The notes beneath the pieces are model-generated. The model was not told the origin of the DNA and did no database searches. It worked only from the letters and a program-made list of their open reading frames with translations. From the IMG/VR virus record IMGVR_UViG_3300029268_000088, positions 1 through 31,259 of that record: a DNA stretch of 31,259 bases; one strand, given 5' to 3'. Shown here one piece after another: positions 8,060-15,057 of the stretch. Position 1 is the first letter of the stretch. Every line of letters begins with the position of its first letter. This stretch comes from a virus. The position numbers and the translations under genes are program-made.

Positions 8060-9456
8060 GCGTATACTGCCTTTGTTGATGTGCTTTTGTCTGCGATGCG
8101 CTGCAGGACATTTAGCATGGACTTGGAAATAGAGACGTGCTCGCGGGTCATATCCGCAAGCCGGGATGTAGAGTCGCTACCGCCGATGGTTCCGCCGATC
8201 CGCTGGAGGGCGTCTGTGGCCGCTGCCTGACCGGCTGCGTTGGAAAGCGCCTTGATTGGGCTGTCCGGGAGAGCGATTGCTCCTGTGCCTTCAGGCCCCT
8301 TCTGGTTTGCCGAGGTGTACAGGTCGCGTTTCTTTTGCTGATAGGTGGTAGAAGCGGCATTGAAAGCGTCTGAAATTTCTTTTTTCTCCTGGCTCGCATC
8401 GTAAATCTTGTTTCCTTTGCCGCCTTGCGCCATGCCCTGCAGGTCTTCAAGGTTCTGCGTCCACATGTCCTTCATGCTCGTCATCTGGAATCCCTCGAGC
8501 CCTAGAACCTTGTTGACTCCAGGTATCTTGGACAGGCCGAGCATGATAGCTTCAAGCTGCACTTGCCAGCCGGTTGCGAAGGCTGCGAGCGGATCGGATA
8601 GGATGTCCCAGATTGCCTTGCCGATGTCCATGAAGACGCTGATAATCCCGTTGGCTGCTTCTTTGATGCCGATCATTAAAAGGTTGCCTACCAGGATACC
8701 CCAGTCATTCTGCCGGAACATCTGTACGACCGTACCGATGAAATCGCCGATCATCTGGCCTACCCCTGTAAGGTCAATCCCATCCAATGCAGCCGTCACT
8801 TCGTCAAACATAGGAGCGATCCCCTCGGCTATGCCAGCCCAGAAGCCCTTGGTCTTTTCCTTGATACGGCCCATGCGGTCGCTGATATTGTCAAAGGCTG
8901 CCGCGCTTCGGTTCATGACGCCTGGCAGACTCCCGAGGCTGTTGGCTGCCGTGCTGATGGCATTGGGGTCCTTTAGGAAGGAAAGCATCTGATTGCCGGA
9001 TCGCCCGAAGATGCCCATGGCTGCAGCCGTCTGTTCGGTAGGGGATGCCAAGTTACGGATCGCCGCACCGATGGTGTCAAACTGCTGCTGCGCCCCCATG
9101 CCTTTGAGCGCTTCCATGGAAAGCCCTAGGCGGTCAAACATCTTGTTTGTAGGCTCGCCATTCTCACTGACCCCAGCAAGGCTCCGGCGCATGATCGCTA
9201 AAGTCTGACCGAGAGATTCAGCACCTACACCCGTATCCGTGAAGGCTTGCTTCAGAATCATGAGTTGTCCGGGTGCTTCACCCGTCTGAGCGGATAGATC
9301 CGTCAGGGCTCCGCCCAGGTCAAACGCATCCTTAAGCTTGCCGCCAACGTCCATGGCAACGTTAGCCAGCAGCTTCATGCCTTCGACAGCCTTTCCGAGT
9401 GGGGTCGTGAACGCCCCGCCGTCGAGCTTAAGGATTGCGCTTAGTACGAGTGCCAT
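8056..9456 (-). CDS. tail tape measure protein
   Basis: A 466-residue protein with the typical tape measure make-up: Ala/Gly/Met-rich helices, repeated amphipathic stretches, a segment FDRLGLSMEALKGMGAQQ like that of phage TP901-type tape measures, and a hydrophobic stretch around residues 255-285 that may be membrane-active during DNA injection. The start at 9456 is preceded by AAGGAA with eight-base spacing, and the frameshifted chaperone reading frame overlaps it by 29 bases. At roughly 1.5 angstrom per residue the length predicts a tail of about 70 nm, short for a siphovirus. It is far shorter than many tape measures, but no truncation is visible. Confidence 0.9.
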   Translation of the reverse strand: MALVLSAILKLDGGAFTTPLGKAVEGMKLLANVAMDVGGKLKDAFDLGGALTDLSAQTGEAPGQLMILKQAFTDTGVGAESLGQTLAIMRRSLAGVSENGEPTNKMFDRLGLSMEALKGMGAQQQFDTIGAAIRNLASPTEQTAAAMGIFGRSGNQMLSFLKDPNAISTAANSLGSLPGVMNRSAAAFDNISDRMGRIKEKTKGFWAGIAEGIAPMFDEVTAALDGIDLTGVGQMIGDFIGTVVQMFRQNDWGILVGNLLMIGIKEAANGIISVFMDIGKAIWDILSDPLAAFATGWQVQLEAIMLGLSKIPGVNKVLGLEGFQMTSMKDMWTQNLEDLQGMAQGGKGNKIYDASQEKKEISDAFNAASTTYQQKKRDLYTSANQKGPEGTGAIALPDSPIKALSNAAGQAAATDALQRIGGTIGGSDSTSRLADMTREHVSISKSMLNVLQRIADKSTSTKAVYA

Positions 9457-10053
9457 GTTTAGTTTCCTTGATAATTCCTACTTTTTTGCGAAGCTTGTCC
9501 AGGGCTTCCACTTCTTCCAGGGTGAATCCGGTGCTCTCACCGCTTGCCGACTTGATCTGCCTCCACATCAGCATCAGCTGGGATACGGAGGTTTCCATAA
9601 TCTCGGTCCACGACCATCCGAAATTAAGCGCGATGGTCGCGGCGAGGGCGACTATCCAGCCGTCTCCGTTTTTTTTTGACCGTCTTCTGATCCGGAGGCA
9701 GGAACCATGCCTTGAGGGGCTACGTCACTGATGCGCTGCATGATGCGCTTCATGGCCTGTACGAGCTTGGCTCCATCCATGACGGGTATTCCCTCGCCCC
9801 ACTCACAGACGGCCCTGTCAAAGCTCTTATCGGCCAGCATGCGCTTGCATTCAAACGCAGGGGTGGCCAATACGAAAATAGTCGGCAGCACATCGCCAAG
9901 GGTGATGTCTTTAGCCTTCTTCCCGGACATGACAGGGCTGTTGATCGCCTCAAGGATCGCAGCCTTAGACAGAGAAACTTCGGAAAGCGTGACCTTTCCG
10001 ACCGTCTCGCCGCATGCATTGATTGCCGCCAAAGCGGATTTTGGATTATCCAT
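9428..10053 (-). CDS. tail assembly chaperone, -1 frameshift fusion product
   Basis: Predicted 208-residue fusion made by a -1 slip on a run of nine A (T9 at 9669-9677 on the plus strand; message reads CAA AAA AAA A). Without slipping, translation stops after 133 residues at 9652. With a -1 slip after the codon ending at 9670, the frame continues for 80 more codons (N-G-D-G-W-I-V-A-L...) and stops at 9428-9430, inside the start of the tape measure gene. This G/GT-type arrangement directly upstream of the tape measure is conserved in tailed phages, including Mu gp41/42. The second part has no own start codon or ribosome site near the slip, which supports recoding. Confidence 0.8.
9652..10053 (-). 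CDS. tail assembly chaperone, unshifted product
   Basis: A 133-residue protein, helical, with no membrane segment. It includes TPAFECKRMLADKSFDRAVCEWGE, resembling the helical core of phage tail assembly chaperones (gpG-like). It lies between the tail tube gene and the tape measure, the standard place for this protein, which coats the tape measure before tube polymerisation. Its last codons contain the A9 slippery run that yields the longer fusion ending at 9428. The C-terminal tail GQKKTETAG is polar. Confidence 0.8.
   Translation of the reverse strand: MDNPKSALAAINACGETVGKVTLSEVSLSKAAILEAINSPVMSGKKAKDITLGDVLPTIFVLATPAFECKRMLADKSFDRAVCEWGEGIPVMDGAKLVQAMKRIMQRISDVAPQGMVPASGSEDGQKKTETAG
9669..9677 (-). 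promoter_or_regulatory. slippery A9 site for programmed -1 frameshift
   Basis: Nine consecutive A in the message, read C-AA AAA AAA A-CG in the zero frame. The P- and A-site Lys codons can re-pair perfectly after a -1 slip. It lies six codons before the zero-frame stop at 9652. A polymerase slip or an assembly error could mimic the effect, but the location is exactly where chaperone frameshifts occur in tailed phages. Confidence 0.8.
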
Positions 10054-10075
10054 AGAGTCCTTTCTCCGGATCCGA

Positions 10076-10426
10076 TTAAGCGAACGTGCTGTTCGTGTAC
10101 TTCTTAGCCGTGATGGACCACTTGGTCAGTCCCTTGCCTTCGGCATTCTTTTCGCTGCTCATGACAAGCAATCCGGCTACGCCGTCGATCTGGAGAACAG
10201 TTCCAGCGTCAGGCTTCGTACCGGCTGACGGTGCCAGAATTTCAAGCTGCACTGTCGATTCGATGTCATAAACGACTTCTCCGACCGTCGCGCCCATGCT
10301 GTTGGGTACGGGTTCGGTTTTCGCGTCATCCTTGAGGGAGTGACTCAGGCAAGTGCCGAGCGTCGTGATTCCGTCCGCTCCCCACTTGACATTCGATCCG
10401 CCTTTGATTGTGTATGTGTTCGCCAT
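10076..10426 (-). CDS. tail tube (major tail) protein
   Basis: A 116-residue compact beta-rich protein beginning MANTYTIKGGSNVKWGADG, with Gly-rich turns and strands such as STVQLEILAP and GVAGLLVMSS. Size, composition and the place between the tail terminator and the tail chaperone all fit a tail tube protein. AGAGGT upstream gives a good ribosome site. No roughly 450-500 residue sheath gene is found beside it, so the tail is probably non-contractile (as in D3112/B3), unlike Mu itself. Confidence 0.65.
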   Translation of the reverse strand: MANTYTIKGGSNVKWGADGITTLGTCLSHSLKDDAKTEPVPNSMGATVGEVVYDIESTVQLEILAPSAGTKPDAGTVLQIDGVAGLLVMSSEKNAEGKGLTKWSITAKKYTNSTFA

Positions 10427-10434
10427 AAATACCT

Positions 10435-10905
10435 CTATTCCTCTGTTGTTTCTTCAACTTCATCCGCATAAAGCGGCTCATAACGCAGGGCGTAGCCGTG
10501 CATCGCGCTGCCGTCCTGATACTGCAAGGGAACCATTCCCTTATAGACAGCCTGTGATACCAGGTCAGTAATGTCTTCCGTCCGGATCAACTTGCGAAGG
10601 GATGCTATCTTATCCAACACGGATATTGAATCTCTGCCGTCCCGTATCTTCAGCCCCTGCTTCTGTGCCACGCCGATCCGGATGTTCGGACGTAGAAGCG
10701 TATCTTCCAGGAATTCATCATTGGCGGGTTCATCACCGCCATAGAACAGGACAACCGCGCAGCCGTTAGTCTGTCCGGCTGAAAGTAGATCTATCGCATG
10801 CGCCGGATCATCCGCAACCGTGACGCGAGCGTTGTTATCAGCCGCCCACTTGGTACGGATAAGCTCTTCGTATGCGCTCAAAAGTTGTGAAGGTGTCATG
10901 TTCAT
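10435..10905 (-). CDS. probable tail terminator (Mu gp37-like)
   Basis: A 156-residue protein. Features include a central RPNIRIGVAQKQGLKIRDGRDSI stretch and a C-terminal beta strand region (MHGYALRYEPLYADE), resembling Mu gp37/DUF1834-like tail completion proteins, in which a conserved strand-turn is followed by 'Y.L.YEP'. Position after the connector and before the tube supports it. The start overlaps the stop of the upstream connector gene (ATGA). A second Met two codons later is an alternative start. Confidence 0.55.
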   Translation of the reverse strand: MNMTPSQLLSAYEELIRTKWAADNNARVTVADDPAHAIDLLSAGQTNGCAVVLFYGGDEPANDEFLEDTLLRPNIRIGVAQKQGLKIRDGRDSISVLDKIASLRKLIRTEDITDLVSQAVYKGMVPLQYQDGSAMHGYALRYEPLYADEVEETTEE

Positions 10906-11294
10906 GCCATCAGTCCTGTGGTTGGGGTCGCCGCGAGTTCGACAGTCTGGGCCTCACCGGCTCCGCTCGCCCCTGCGTCCGGGCGTTCAGCCCCGGATGA
11001 CAGGTTTGTCAGCCGCTTTTCAGCAGCGTTGGCTTGCGAAGAGAAAGGATTGGCCTTATCCGTGAACCCACGGCGACGGAAGAGGATCTCCAGGATAAAG
11101 ACCTTCAAGGCATAAGCCGCCGGTGCCGCGTATTCAGAAGGTGTCGCCCCGCCGAATGCGTTTGTCACGCGATCGGCTGCCGAGGCCTGCACCTGCGTCC
11201 ATGCCGCTTCATCTGCCGTGCCGTCTTTGTTGTCATCCAGCGCGTCAGTGATATCCGTCAGCGTCATCTCACCTTGAAGGTCTGTTATTTCCAT
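10902..11294 (-). CDS. probable head-tail connector (Mu gp36 / DUF1320-like)
   Basis: A 130-residue protein. Pattern: a short N-terminal TLTDITDALDD, then helices with AADRVTNAFGG and YALKVFILEILFRRRG, then NPFSSQANAAEKRLTNLSSG. This follows the layout of gp36/DUF1320-type connectors (N-terminal 'lT..DL', a helix listing residues that pack in the neck ring, and a conserved R-rich helix). It sits directly after the major head gene as in Mu. The C-terminal 30 residues are Ala/Gly/Thr-rich and likely disordered. Confidence 0.55.
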   Translation of the reverse strand: MEITDLQGEMTLTDITDALDDNKDGTADEAAWTQVQASAADRVTNAFGGATPSEYAAPAAYALKVFILEILFRRRGFTDKANPFSSQANAAEKRLTNLSSGAERPDAGASGAGEAQTVELAATPTTGLMA

Positions 11295-11309
11295 GGTTAT
11301 CCCCTTGGA

Positions 11310-12257
11310 CTATGCAACTGCTGCCCAAGCCGTCACGGCGATGCCGCCGCGATAGGCCAGGAACGGGAGCGTCAGGAATGCTTCGCCGCGAGCGTCTGTA
11401 CCATAGAGGTACTCATTGCGCATGAACACGTTCTCATCCGTGTCTTTGGCCATAGCCGTAAACACAGGCAACTTGCGCTGCTGGACGCATACCGGCTTGA
11501 TGCCAGCCTTCTCGGCGAGAATGAACCAGGCAGCCGCGTTATCGCCGACAAGGTTCTCATCCACGCGGACCTGCAGGCTCATAGCCGGGGAGACGTTGGA
11601 CACGCTCACCGCTCCGTCGCTGATCAGCGTCGCCTCGCAGATAGCCTTAGCCGTCGCTTCCAGGCTCGGGCCGACTACCAGGTACTTAGGCGTGACCTTT
11701 GCGGGCTGGTTGCCGTAGAGCATCCAGGAGCGCATGGTTGACAGGCCAGTTTCGACAGCGGCCTTCGACAGGGCCGTTGTAGCGCAGTTCGTGATGCTAA
11801 TGTTAAGATCAGCATTCAGAATGCGGCCTGTGCAGAAGAACTTATTCTGGTCCGCCCAGTTTCCGTTTGCCAGGAGAGCGGCGATCCCGAGTTCCTTCCA
11901 GAGTTCCTGCGCGGCGGCACCCATGGAGGACATCAAGGGCGAATAAACGCCGAAGTTATCATCTTCGATTGCCGTGCGGGGAACACCGATAGTGCTCTCG
12001 AAACTACGGTTTGTCACAGTGATCTCGCCGACGTTGAGGTTATTGATCTGGCGTTCGCCGATCCATTCCTTCATGCCCGGAACCTGGTTGAGCCATGCGT
12101 GAACAGTGGCTGCACCGGAAACGACCATCATCATGGCCAGCTCAGTAACGATAAGCTGGTTGACGTAAGCGCGTGTCATCGCGTTCGCCATCGCATCATT
12201 GAATCCAGTTTTGTACGTCTGGAAAAGGGATGCCAAACTTGCTGCATTGATAATCAT
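11310..12257 (-). CDS. T: major head protein, Mu gpT family
   Basis: A 315-residue major capsid protein. It matches Mu gpT along the N-terminal third: an N-terminal helix LFQTYKTGFNDAM, then VPGMKEWIGERQINNL, NRSFESTIGVPRTAIEDDN and FGVYSPLMSSMG, in the order known for the family (strand, 'lkEW.G.R', 'n+.fe.tigi.R..ieDD'). The family uses an HK97-like fold. Start at 12257 is chosen because it opens with the conserved short MIINAASL segment of gpT; a longer frame to 12314 would add a low-quality extension. The ribosome site (GAGAAAA) is weak for such an abundant protein. Confidence 0.93.
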   Translation of the reverse strand: MIINAASLASLFQTYKTGFNDAMANAMTRAYVNQLIVTELAMMMVVSGAATVHAWLNQVPGMKEWIGERQINNLNVGEITVTNRSFESTIGVPRTAIEDDNFGVYSPLMSSMGAAAQELWKELGIAALLANGNWADQNKFFCTGRILNADLNISITNCATTALSKAAVETGLSTMRSWMLYGNQPAKVTPKYLVVGPSLEATAKAICEATLISDGAVSVSNVSPAMSLQVRVDENLVGDNAAAWFILAEKAGIKPVCVQQRKLPVFTAMAKDTDENVFMRNEYLYGTDARGEAFLTLPFLAYRGGIAVTAWAAVA

Positions 12258-12323
12258 AGTAGTATTTTCTCGTTTTGGGGTTTTGGTTTGGGGGCGGGCC
12301 TCACACGAGGCCACGCCCTAAGA

Positions 12324-13211
12324 TCAGGTTCCTACGGTCATCGTAGTGCTGCCAAGATTAATGGCAACCCACACGGAACCGGTTGAAATGAATCGGACAG
12401 CCGCGCCGATCCGATGGCCAGTGCCATACGTGATACTGTCAGCAGCTGCATCATTCGGCGCGATCAGCGTGTCAGCCGTAGCAGCCGAAACAGTGGGTGC
12501 GCATGAGTCACTGCCGATGATGACAAGATCAAACCACGAACCAGCAGCCGCCCCGTTCGCCGGTAGCGTAATGGCCACGGTGTTGTTGGTATTGAGCAGC
12601 AACACCTTGCCGTAGTGCGCACTGGTGATGGAGAGGGTTGTCGCCGTGATTGCAACGGTAGACTGCACAGACGGCCTCAAAGCCCCGGTTACAGTCAGCG
12701 TTCCGCCGACCGTCGCCTCGCCGGTGATGTCCGCCGTTCCGGTTGCCGTGAGATTTTCCACGGTCGCCGTGAGCAAGACATCCTGATTGTAGGTGTCCAC
12801 CCATACGCCGTAGGCATCAACGTCGACCACGCGGCCGGCCGGGATGTCATTGACAGCCGATGCCGATTTCCAGACGCATACCGAATTACTGACGTAAGCC
12901 AGCTTTCCGATATCCCCGTCATCAAAGCTCGCGCCATTCGTCCATCGGAACACCCCGCGCTTGATCAGCACGGTTGCGCCTACTGCCGCTGACTCTTCCG
13001 CACGGCCAAGGACTGCATAGTTTGCGGTGTCCGCAGCCGGATAGGCTTCGTCATCGCTCGACAGGATCGCAACCATCTCGCCCTTGACAATCGCCGCCCC
13101 TGCAGTAAGCTGCACGAACTGGCCATCACGCTCAGGCGTATCACGCTCAGCGGCGATCACACAGGATGCCAGCGACAACGCGACCATAATCAACACATTC
13201 AATTTCTTCAT
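12324..13211 (-). CDS. putative capsid decoration protein (DUF2190-like) with lipoprotein-type signal
   Basis: A 295-residue protein in the place of the Mu J/DUF2190-like decoration gene, between scaffold and head gene. Residues of about 24-145 follow the decoration pattern: a basic start to a beta barrel, KGEMVAILSSDDEAYPA, YAVLGRAEESAAVGATVLIKRGVF, then DIPAGRVVDVDAYGVWVD. The C-terminal half is a beta-rich repetitive domain (GTADITGEATVGGTLTVTG). Unusually it starts with a hydrophobic signal peptide ending LASC, a lipobox, followed by VIAAE. Start at 13211 gives GAGG eight bases upstream; 13217 is also possible. Confidence 0.7.
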   Translation of the reverse strand: MKKLNVLIMVALSLASCVIAAERDTPERDGQFVQLTAGAAIVKGEMVAILSSDDEAYPAADTANYAVLGRAEESAAVGATVLIKRGVFRWTNGASFDDGDIGKLAYVSNSVCVWKSASAVNDIPAGRVVDVDAYGVWVDTYNQDVLLTATVENLTATGTADITGEATVGGTLTVTGALRPSVQSTVAITATTLSITSAHYGKVLLLNTNNTVAITLPANGAAAGSWFDLVIIGSDSCAPTVSAATADTLIAPNDAAADSITYGTGHRIGAAVRFISTGSVWVAINLGSTTMTVGT

Positions 13212-13221
13212 TTTCATTTCC

Positions 13222-13244
13222 TCAATTTCAGTTTCAAGTTCCAG
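13222..13244. repeat. short-period repeat, family B (TTTCAAGTTTCCAG type)
   Basis: Degenerate copy of the 'TTTCAGTTTCAAGTTCCAG' type, between protease/scaffold and decoration gene. On the minus strand it reads as GAAACTTGAAACTG-like purine-rich leader and ends in the GAGG ribosome site of the downstream gene. Confidence 0.6.
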
Positions 13245-13253
13245 GCTTCCACC

Positions 13254-13276
13254 TTTAACTTTTTACTTTTTACTTA
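13254..13276. repeat. short-period repeat, family D (AAAAGTAAAAAGT type)
   Basis: TTTAACTTTTTACTTTTTACTT, reading on the minus strand as AAGTAAAAAGTAAAAAGTT. It overlaps the stop region of the scaffold gene and lies next to the family B copy. Confidence 0.6.
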
Positions 13277-13719
13277 CCTTTACCGTATACCTTCTCTGGA
13301 TCCTGACCGCAGGCCAGAGCAATCGCACGCTGTTCTTCCGTGATCGTACCGATAGCGCCTTCAGCCACATGGGCCGGAGTCTGGGCGCTCAAGGGAACCG
13401 TCACCGGCAATGCCGCGACATGCTGCTTCAGGGCGTCCAGCGAGAGCTGGCCGATAGCTTCAGCATTCAAAGCCACTACTTTGCCTTCGATCCGTGCCGA
13501 CAGAATGACCTGCTCTTTATCGCGCTTGGTCATCTCGGTGCGGAAACCTTCAATGCTTGCATTCAGCGGGGCTACCGCGTCATTGACAAGCTTTGCGACA
13601 TCCACGCTCAAAGGAGCGGGTGCTGCAGGGGCCTTCATGGCCGCTTCCAAAGCTTCCATGATCTGTTCGTCCGTTGCTTCCGGAGCGAGTTTGAGCATGG
13701 CAATCAGTTTATCTCTCAT
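13270..13719 (-). CDS. Z: capsid scaffold nested in the protease gene (Mu gpZ-like)
   Basis: Internal start at Met180 of the protease gene, in the same frame, giving 149 residues. An AAGGAA ribosome site lies seven to eight bases before this ATG, and the sequence before it (TNQNKEQ) is a polar linker. The product is helical and Ala/Glu/Lys-rich, the expected make-up of a scaffold. Mu and many other phages place their scaffold as the C-terminal part of the protease gene with its own start, so the same protein is made both fused to the protease and alone. Confidence 0.75.
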   Translation of the reverse strand: MRDKLIAMLKLAPEATDEQIMEALEAAMKAPAAPAPLSVDVAKLVNDAVAPLNASIEGFRTEMTKRDKEQVILSARIEGKVVALNAEAIGQLSLDALKQHVAALPVTVPLSAQTPAHVAEGAIGTITEEQRAIALACGQDPEKVYGKGK

Positions 13720-14256
13720 GAGTTGTTCCTTGTTTTGGTTAGTACTTACCAGCAATGCACTCAGAGGCACATCAACGAATTCCATTCCCGGCACCGCGCC
13801 GACGCGGCACAGCGCCACGCTGGTGATCCCCACTACGTTTCCCTGCTTATCGCACAGGGGCGTAGCTGATACGTCAGCATAGTTATGCGCCTTGTCGAGT
13901 CCGAGCGGAGTCCACGAATGAATCAGCATGTACACGCCATCCTTCGGCACAACTTCAAAGCCCACGTATCCGGCCACGTCACGCGGCTCTTTCGAATCCG
14001 CATAAGCCGTGGTGCCGGGCGTAGTGTTGTGTTCGAAGTCAAGCGGCACCTGGTTGAACGGGTAGACAGGACTCTTCATGTTCGAGAGCAGCATGTCGCC
14101 CACTACGACCTTTGCGCCCCGCGCATTCAGATTCTCGCCCCAGTTCAATACCTTCACGCGCTTCGGCAGTTTGCCAGCCTCTATCAGGCTTGGCATTGCC
14201 GCCGCGAGTGTGATGACGCATCCATTTTTCTGTGTCGCCCAGTGATTGCTTTTCAT
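13270..14256 (-). CDS. I: capsid maturation protease fused to scaffold (Mu gpI-like)
   Basis: A 328-residue protein. The N-terminal protease domain (about residues 1-165) carries the family marks: DFEHNTT with His76 as likely catalytic His, a GYVGFEVVPKDGVYMLIHSWT segment, YADVSATP with Ser130 as likely nucleophile, and VALCRVGAVPGME at the position of the family's 'alTN.Pa..g'. The C-terminal half is the scaffold, whose own start is at 13719. It cleaves scaffold during head maturation. The start at 14256 has no good Shine-Dalgarno site, and lies about 16 bases after the predicted start of a late transcript. Confidence 0.88.
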   Translation of the reverse strand: MKSNHWATQKNGCVITLAAAMPSLIEAGKLPKRVKVLNWGENLNARGAKVVVGDMLLSNMKSPVYPFNQVPLDFEHNTTPGTTAYADSKEPRDVAGYVGFEVVPKDGVYMLIHSWTPLGLDKAHNYADVSATPLCDKQGNVVGITSVALCRVGAVPGMEFVDVPLSALLVSTNQNKEQLMRDKLIAMLKLAPEATDEQIMEALEAAMKAPAAPAPLSVDVAKLVNDAVAPLNASIEGFRTEMTKRDKEQVILSARIEGKVVALNAEAIGQLSLDALKQHVAALPVTVPLSAQTPAHVAEGAIGTITEEQRAIALACGQDPEKVYGKGK

Positions 14257-14278
14257 GGCCGGAATATTATCTTAATCC

Positions 14279-14304
14279 GTTATATAGCGCGTGTGCGCGT
14301 GGGG
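14279..14304 (-). promoter_or_regulatory. putative late promoter for the head operon
   Basis: On the minus strand CCCCAC (14304-14299) is followed by 12 bases of alternating purine-pyrimidine GCGCACACGCGC (14298-14287) and TATATAAC with TATAAC at 14284-14279. The start of the motif lies 20 bases before the -10. No -35 sequence is seen. The same layout occurs before the rightward lysis-packaging genes at 26974-27000, with 21 bases between. Late promoters of Mu-like phages lack a good -35 and need an activator, which would bind the alternating block. Confidence 0.55.
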
Positions 14305-14316
14305 TCCATGGGGGAA

Positions 14317-14350
14317 GTTCTAAAGTTCTAAAATGCTAAAGTTCTAAAGT
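14317..14350. repeat. short-period repeat, family C, left arm
   Basis: Tandem GTTCTAAA-type units (period about 8). It forms an inverted repeat with the copy at 14387-14424 around the terminator hairpin. Confidence 0.7.
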
Positions 14351-14355
14351 AAAAT

Positions 14356-14386
14356 GAAAAAGCCGCGCCAACGAGTGGCAGCGGCT
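14356..14386 (-). terminator. rho-independent terminator flanked by inverted repeats
   Basis: On the minus strand AGCCGC (14386-14381) pairs with GCGGCT (14366-14361), with extra CC/GG pairs near a small loop, then TTTTT. It ends transcription from the gpG side before the protease promoter. The adjoining family C repeats would extend the structure. Confidence 0.65.
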
Positions 14387-14424
14387 AGAATTTTAGAACT
14401 CTCGAACTTTAGAACTTTAGAACT
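14387..14424. repeat. short-period repeat, family C, right arm (inverted)
   Basis: TTTAGAACTTTAGAAC-type units, inverse orientation to 14317-14350. On the minus strand it supplies the final Phe codon and TAA stop of the gpG gene (TTCTAA at 14422-14417). Confidence 0.7.
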
Positions 14425-14857
14425 GTTTCTTCAGATGGCCCTCCAAGACTTCCTTGATCGCCTTTTCAGCTGCAGGCAGCGCGGTCCCGTTGGCTGCTAT
14501 CGGAATGAAGGGACGCGCCGGTATGTTCTTATAACCGAAGTTCTGAGCATTCGCCTGGGGCCGGTCGCTGCCGATCTCGATCTGGTCGCTCTGCGGCGCA
14601 TTCGCCATCAGAGAGCGCATGAGAATGCCTTCATCCTTCAGCGGCTTGTCATGCCCCTTACGCTTGATCGTTGCAGCTGACAATGCTGGCCATGACGTCA
14701 TGCGCATGCGCATGCCTGGATTGTTGAACGACTGCTCGCCAATCCCGATGACAGCTTCAGCCGCAAGCTTCAGCAATGGCCGCTTATCCTTCATCTTATC
14801 CATTGCCCTACGCAAGTCCGGGCTGATCAAGTCGCGTATGTTTAGTTCAGCACTCAT
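14417..14857 (-). CDS. G: virion morphogenesis protein, Mu gpG-like
   Basis: A 146-residue protein matching the gpG / virion morphogenesis family: an N-terminal helical part, then SFNNPGMRMRMTSWPALSAATIKRKG with the W-x-x-L-x-x-x-T pattern, then a K/L..GILMRSL segment and a C-terminal IPARPFIPI, which is typical. The family acts in tail completion or head-tail joining. The start overlaps the stop of the small zinc-type gene upstream (TAATG at 14855-14859). The last codon and stop lie inside repeat family C, which suggests the repeat arose inside or replaced the original gene end. Confidence 0.85.
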   Translation of the reverse strand: MSAELNIRDLISPDLRRAMDKMKDKRPLLKLAAEAVIGIGEQSFNNPGMRMRMTSWPALSAATIKRKGHDKPLKDEGILMRSLMANAPQSDQIEIGSDRPQANAQNFGYKNIPARPFIPIAANGTALPAAEKAIKEVLEGHLKKQF

Positions 14858-15057
14858 TAGCTTATCGCCTTAAAGTCCGGGTGAATGGCCCCGCCATTAG
14901 GACATACGTTTGCAAAGTGTTCGCACTTGCCCTTACGGCAGCTATACCGTTCAAACAGCCCGTTCGCACCTCTAGCCTCAAATACATTTTTTGCCTGATG
15001 ATAGCGCCCGCAACAATGACGCAGAGGACAGTTTCCGTTTACGCATTTCTTATCCAT
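14857..15057 (-). CDS. small Cys-rich, probably zinc-binding protein
   Basis: A 66-residue protein with CVNGNCPLRHCCGRYH at the N-terminus, then C-x4-C (CRKGKC) and a later Cys, a pattern suited to one or two zinc sites. It is not identified. Start at 15057 (MDKKCVNG) is chosen because the frame upstream only reads through family B repeat sequence (KLETRNLKL). Its stop overlaps the gpG start as TAATG. The place between head genes suggests a small regulatory or assembly accessory protein. Confidence 0.65.
   Translation of the reverse strand: MDKKCVNGNCPLRHCCGRYHQAKNVFEARGANGLFERYSCRKGKCEHFANVCPNGGAIHPDFKAIS

Noticed and set aside
10076-10905. Contractile tail sheath
   Set aside because: No gene of 400-500 residues occurs between the connector and the tube gene; a sheath is not present here.
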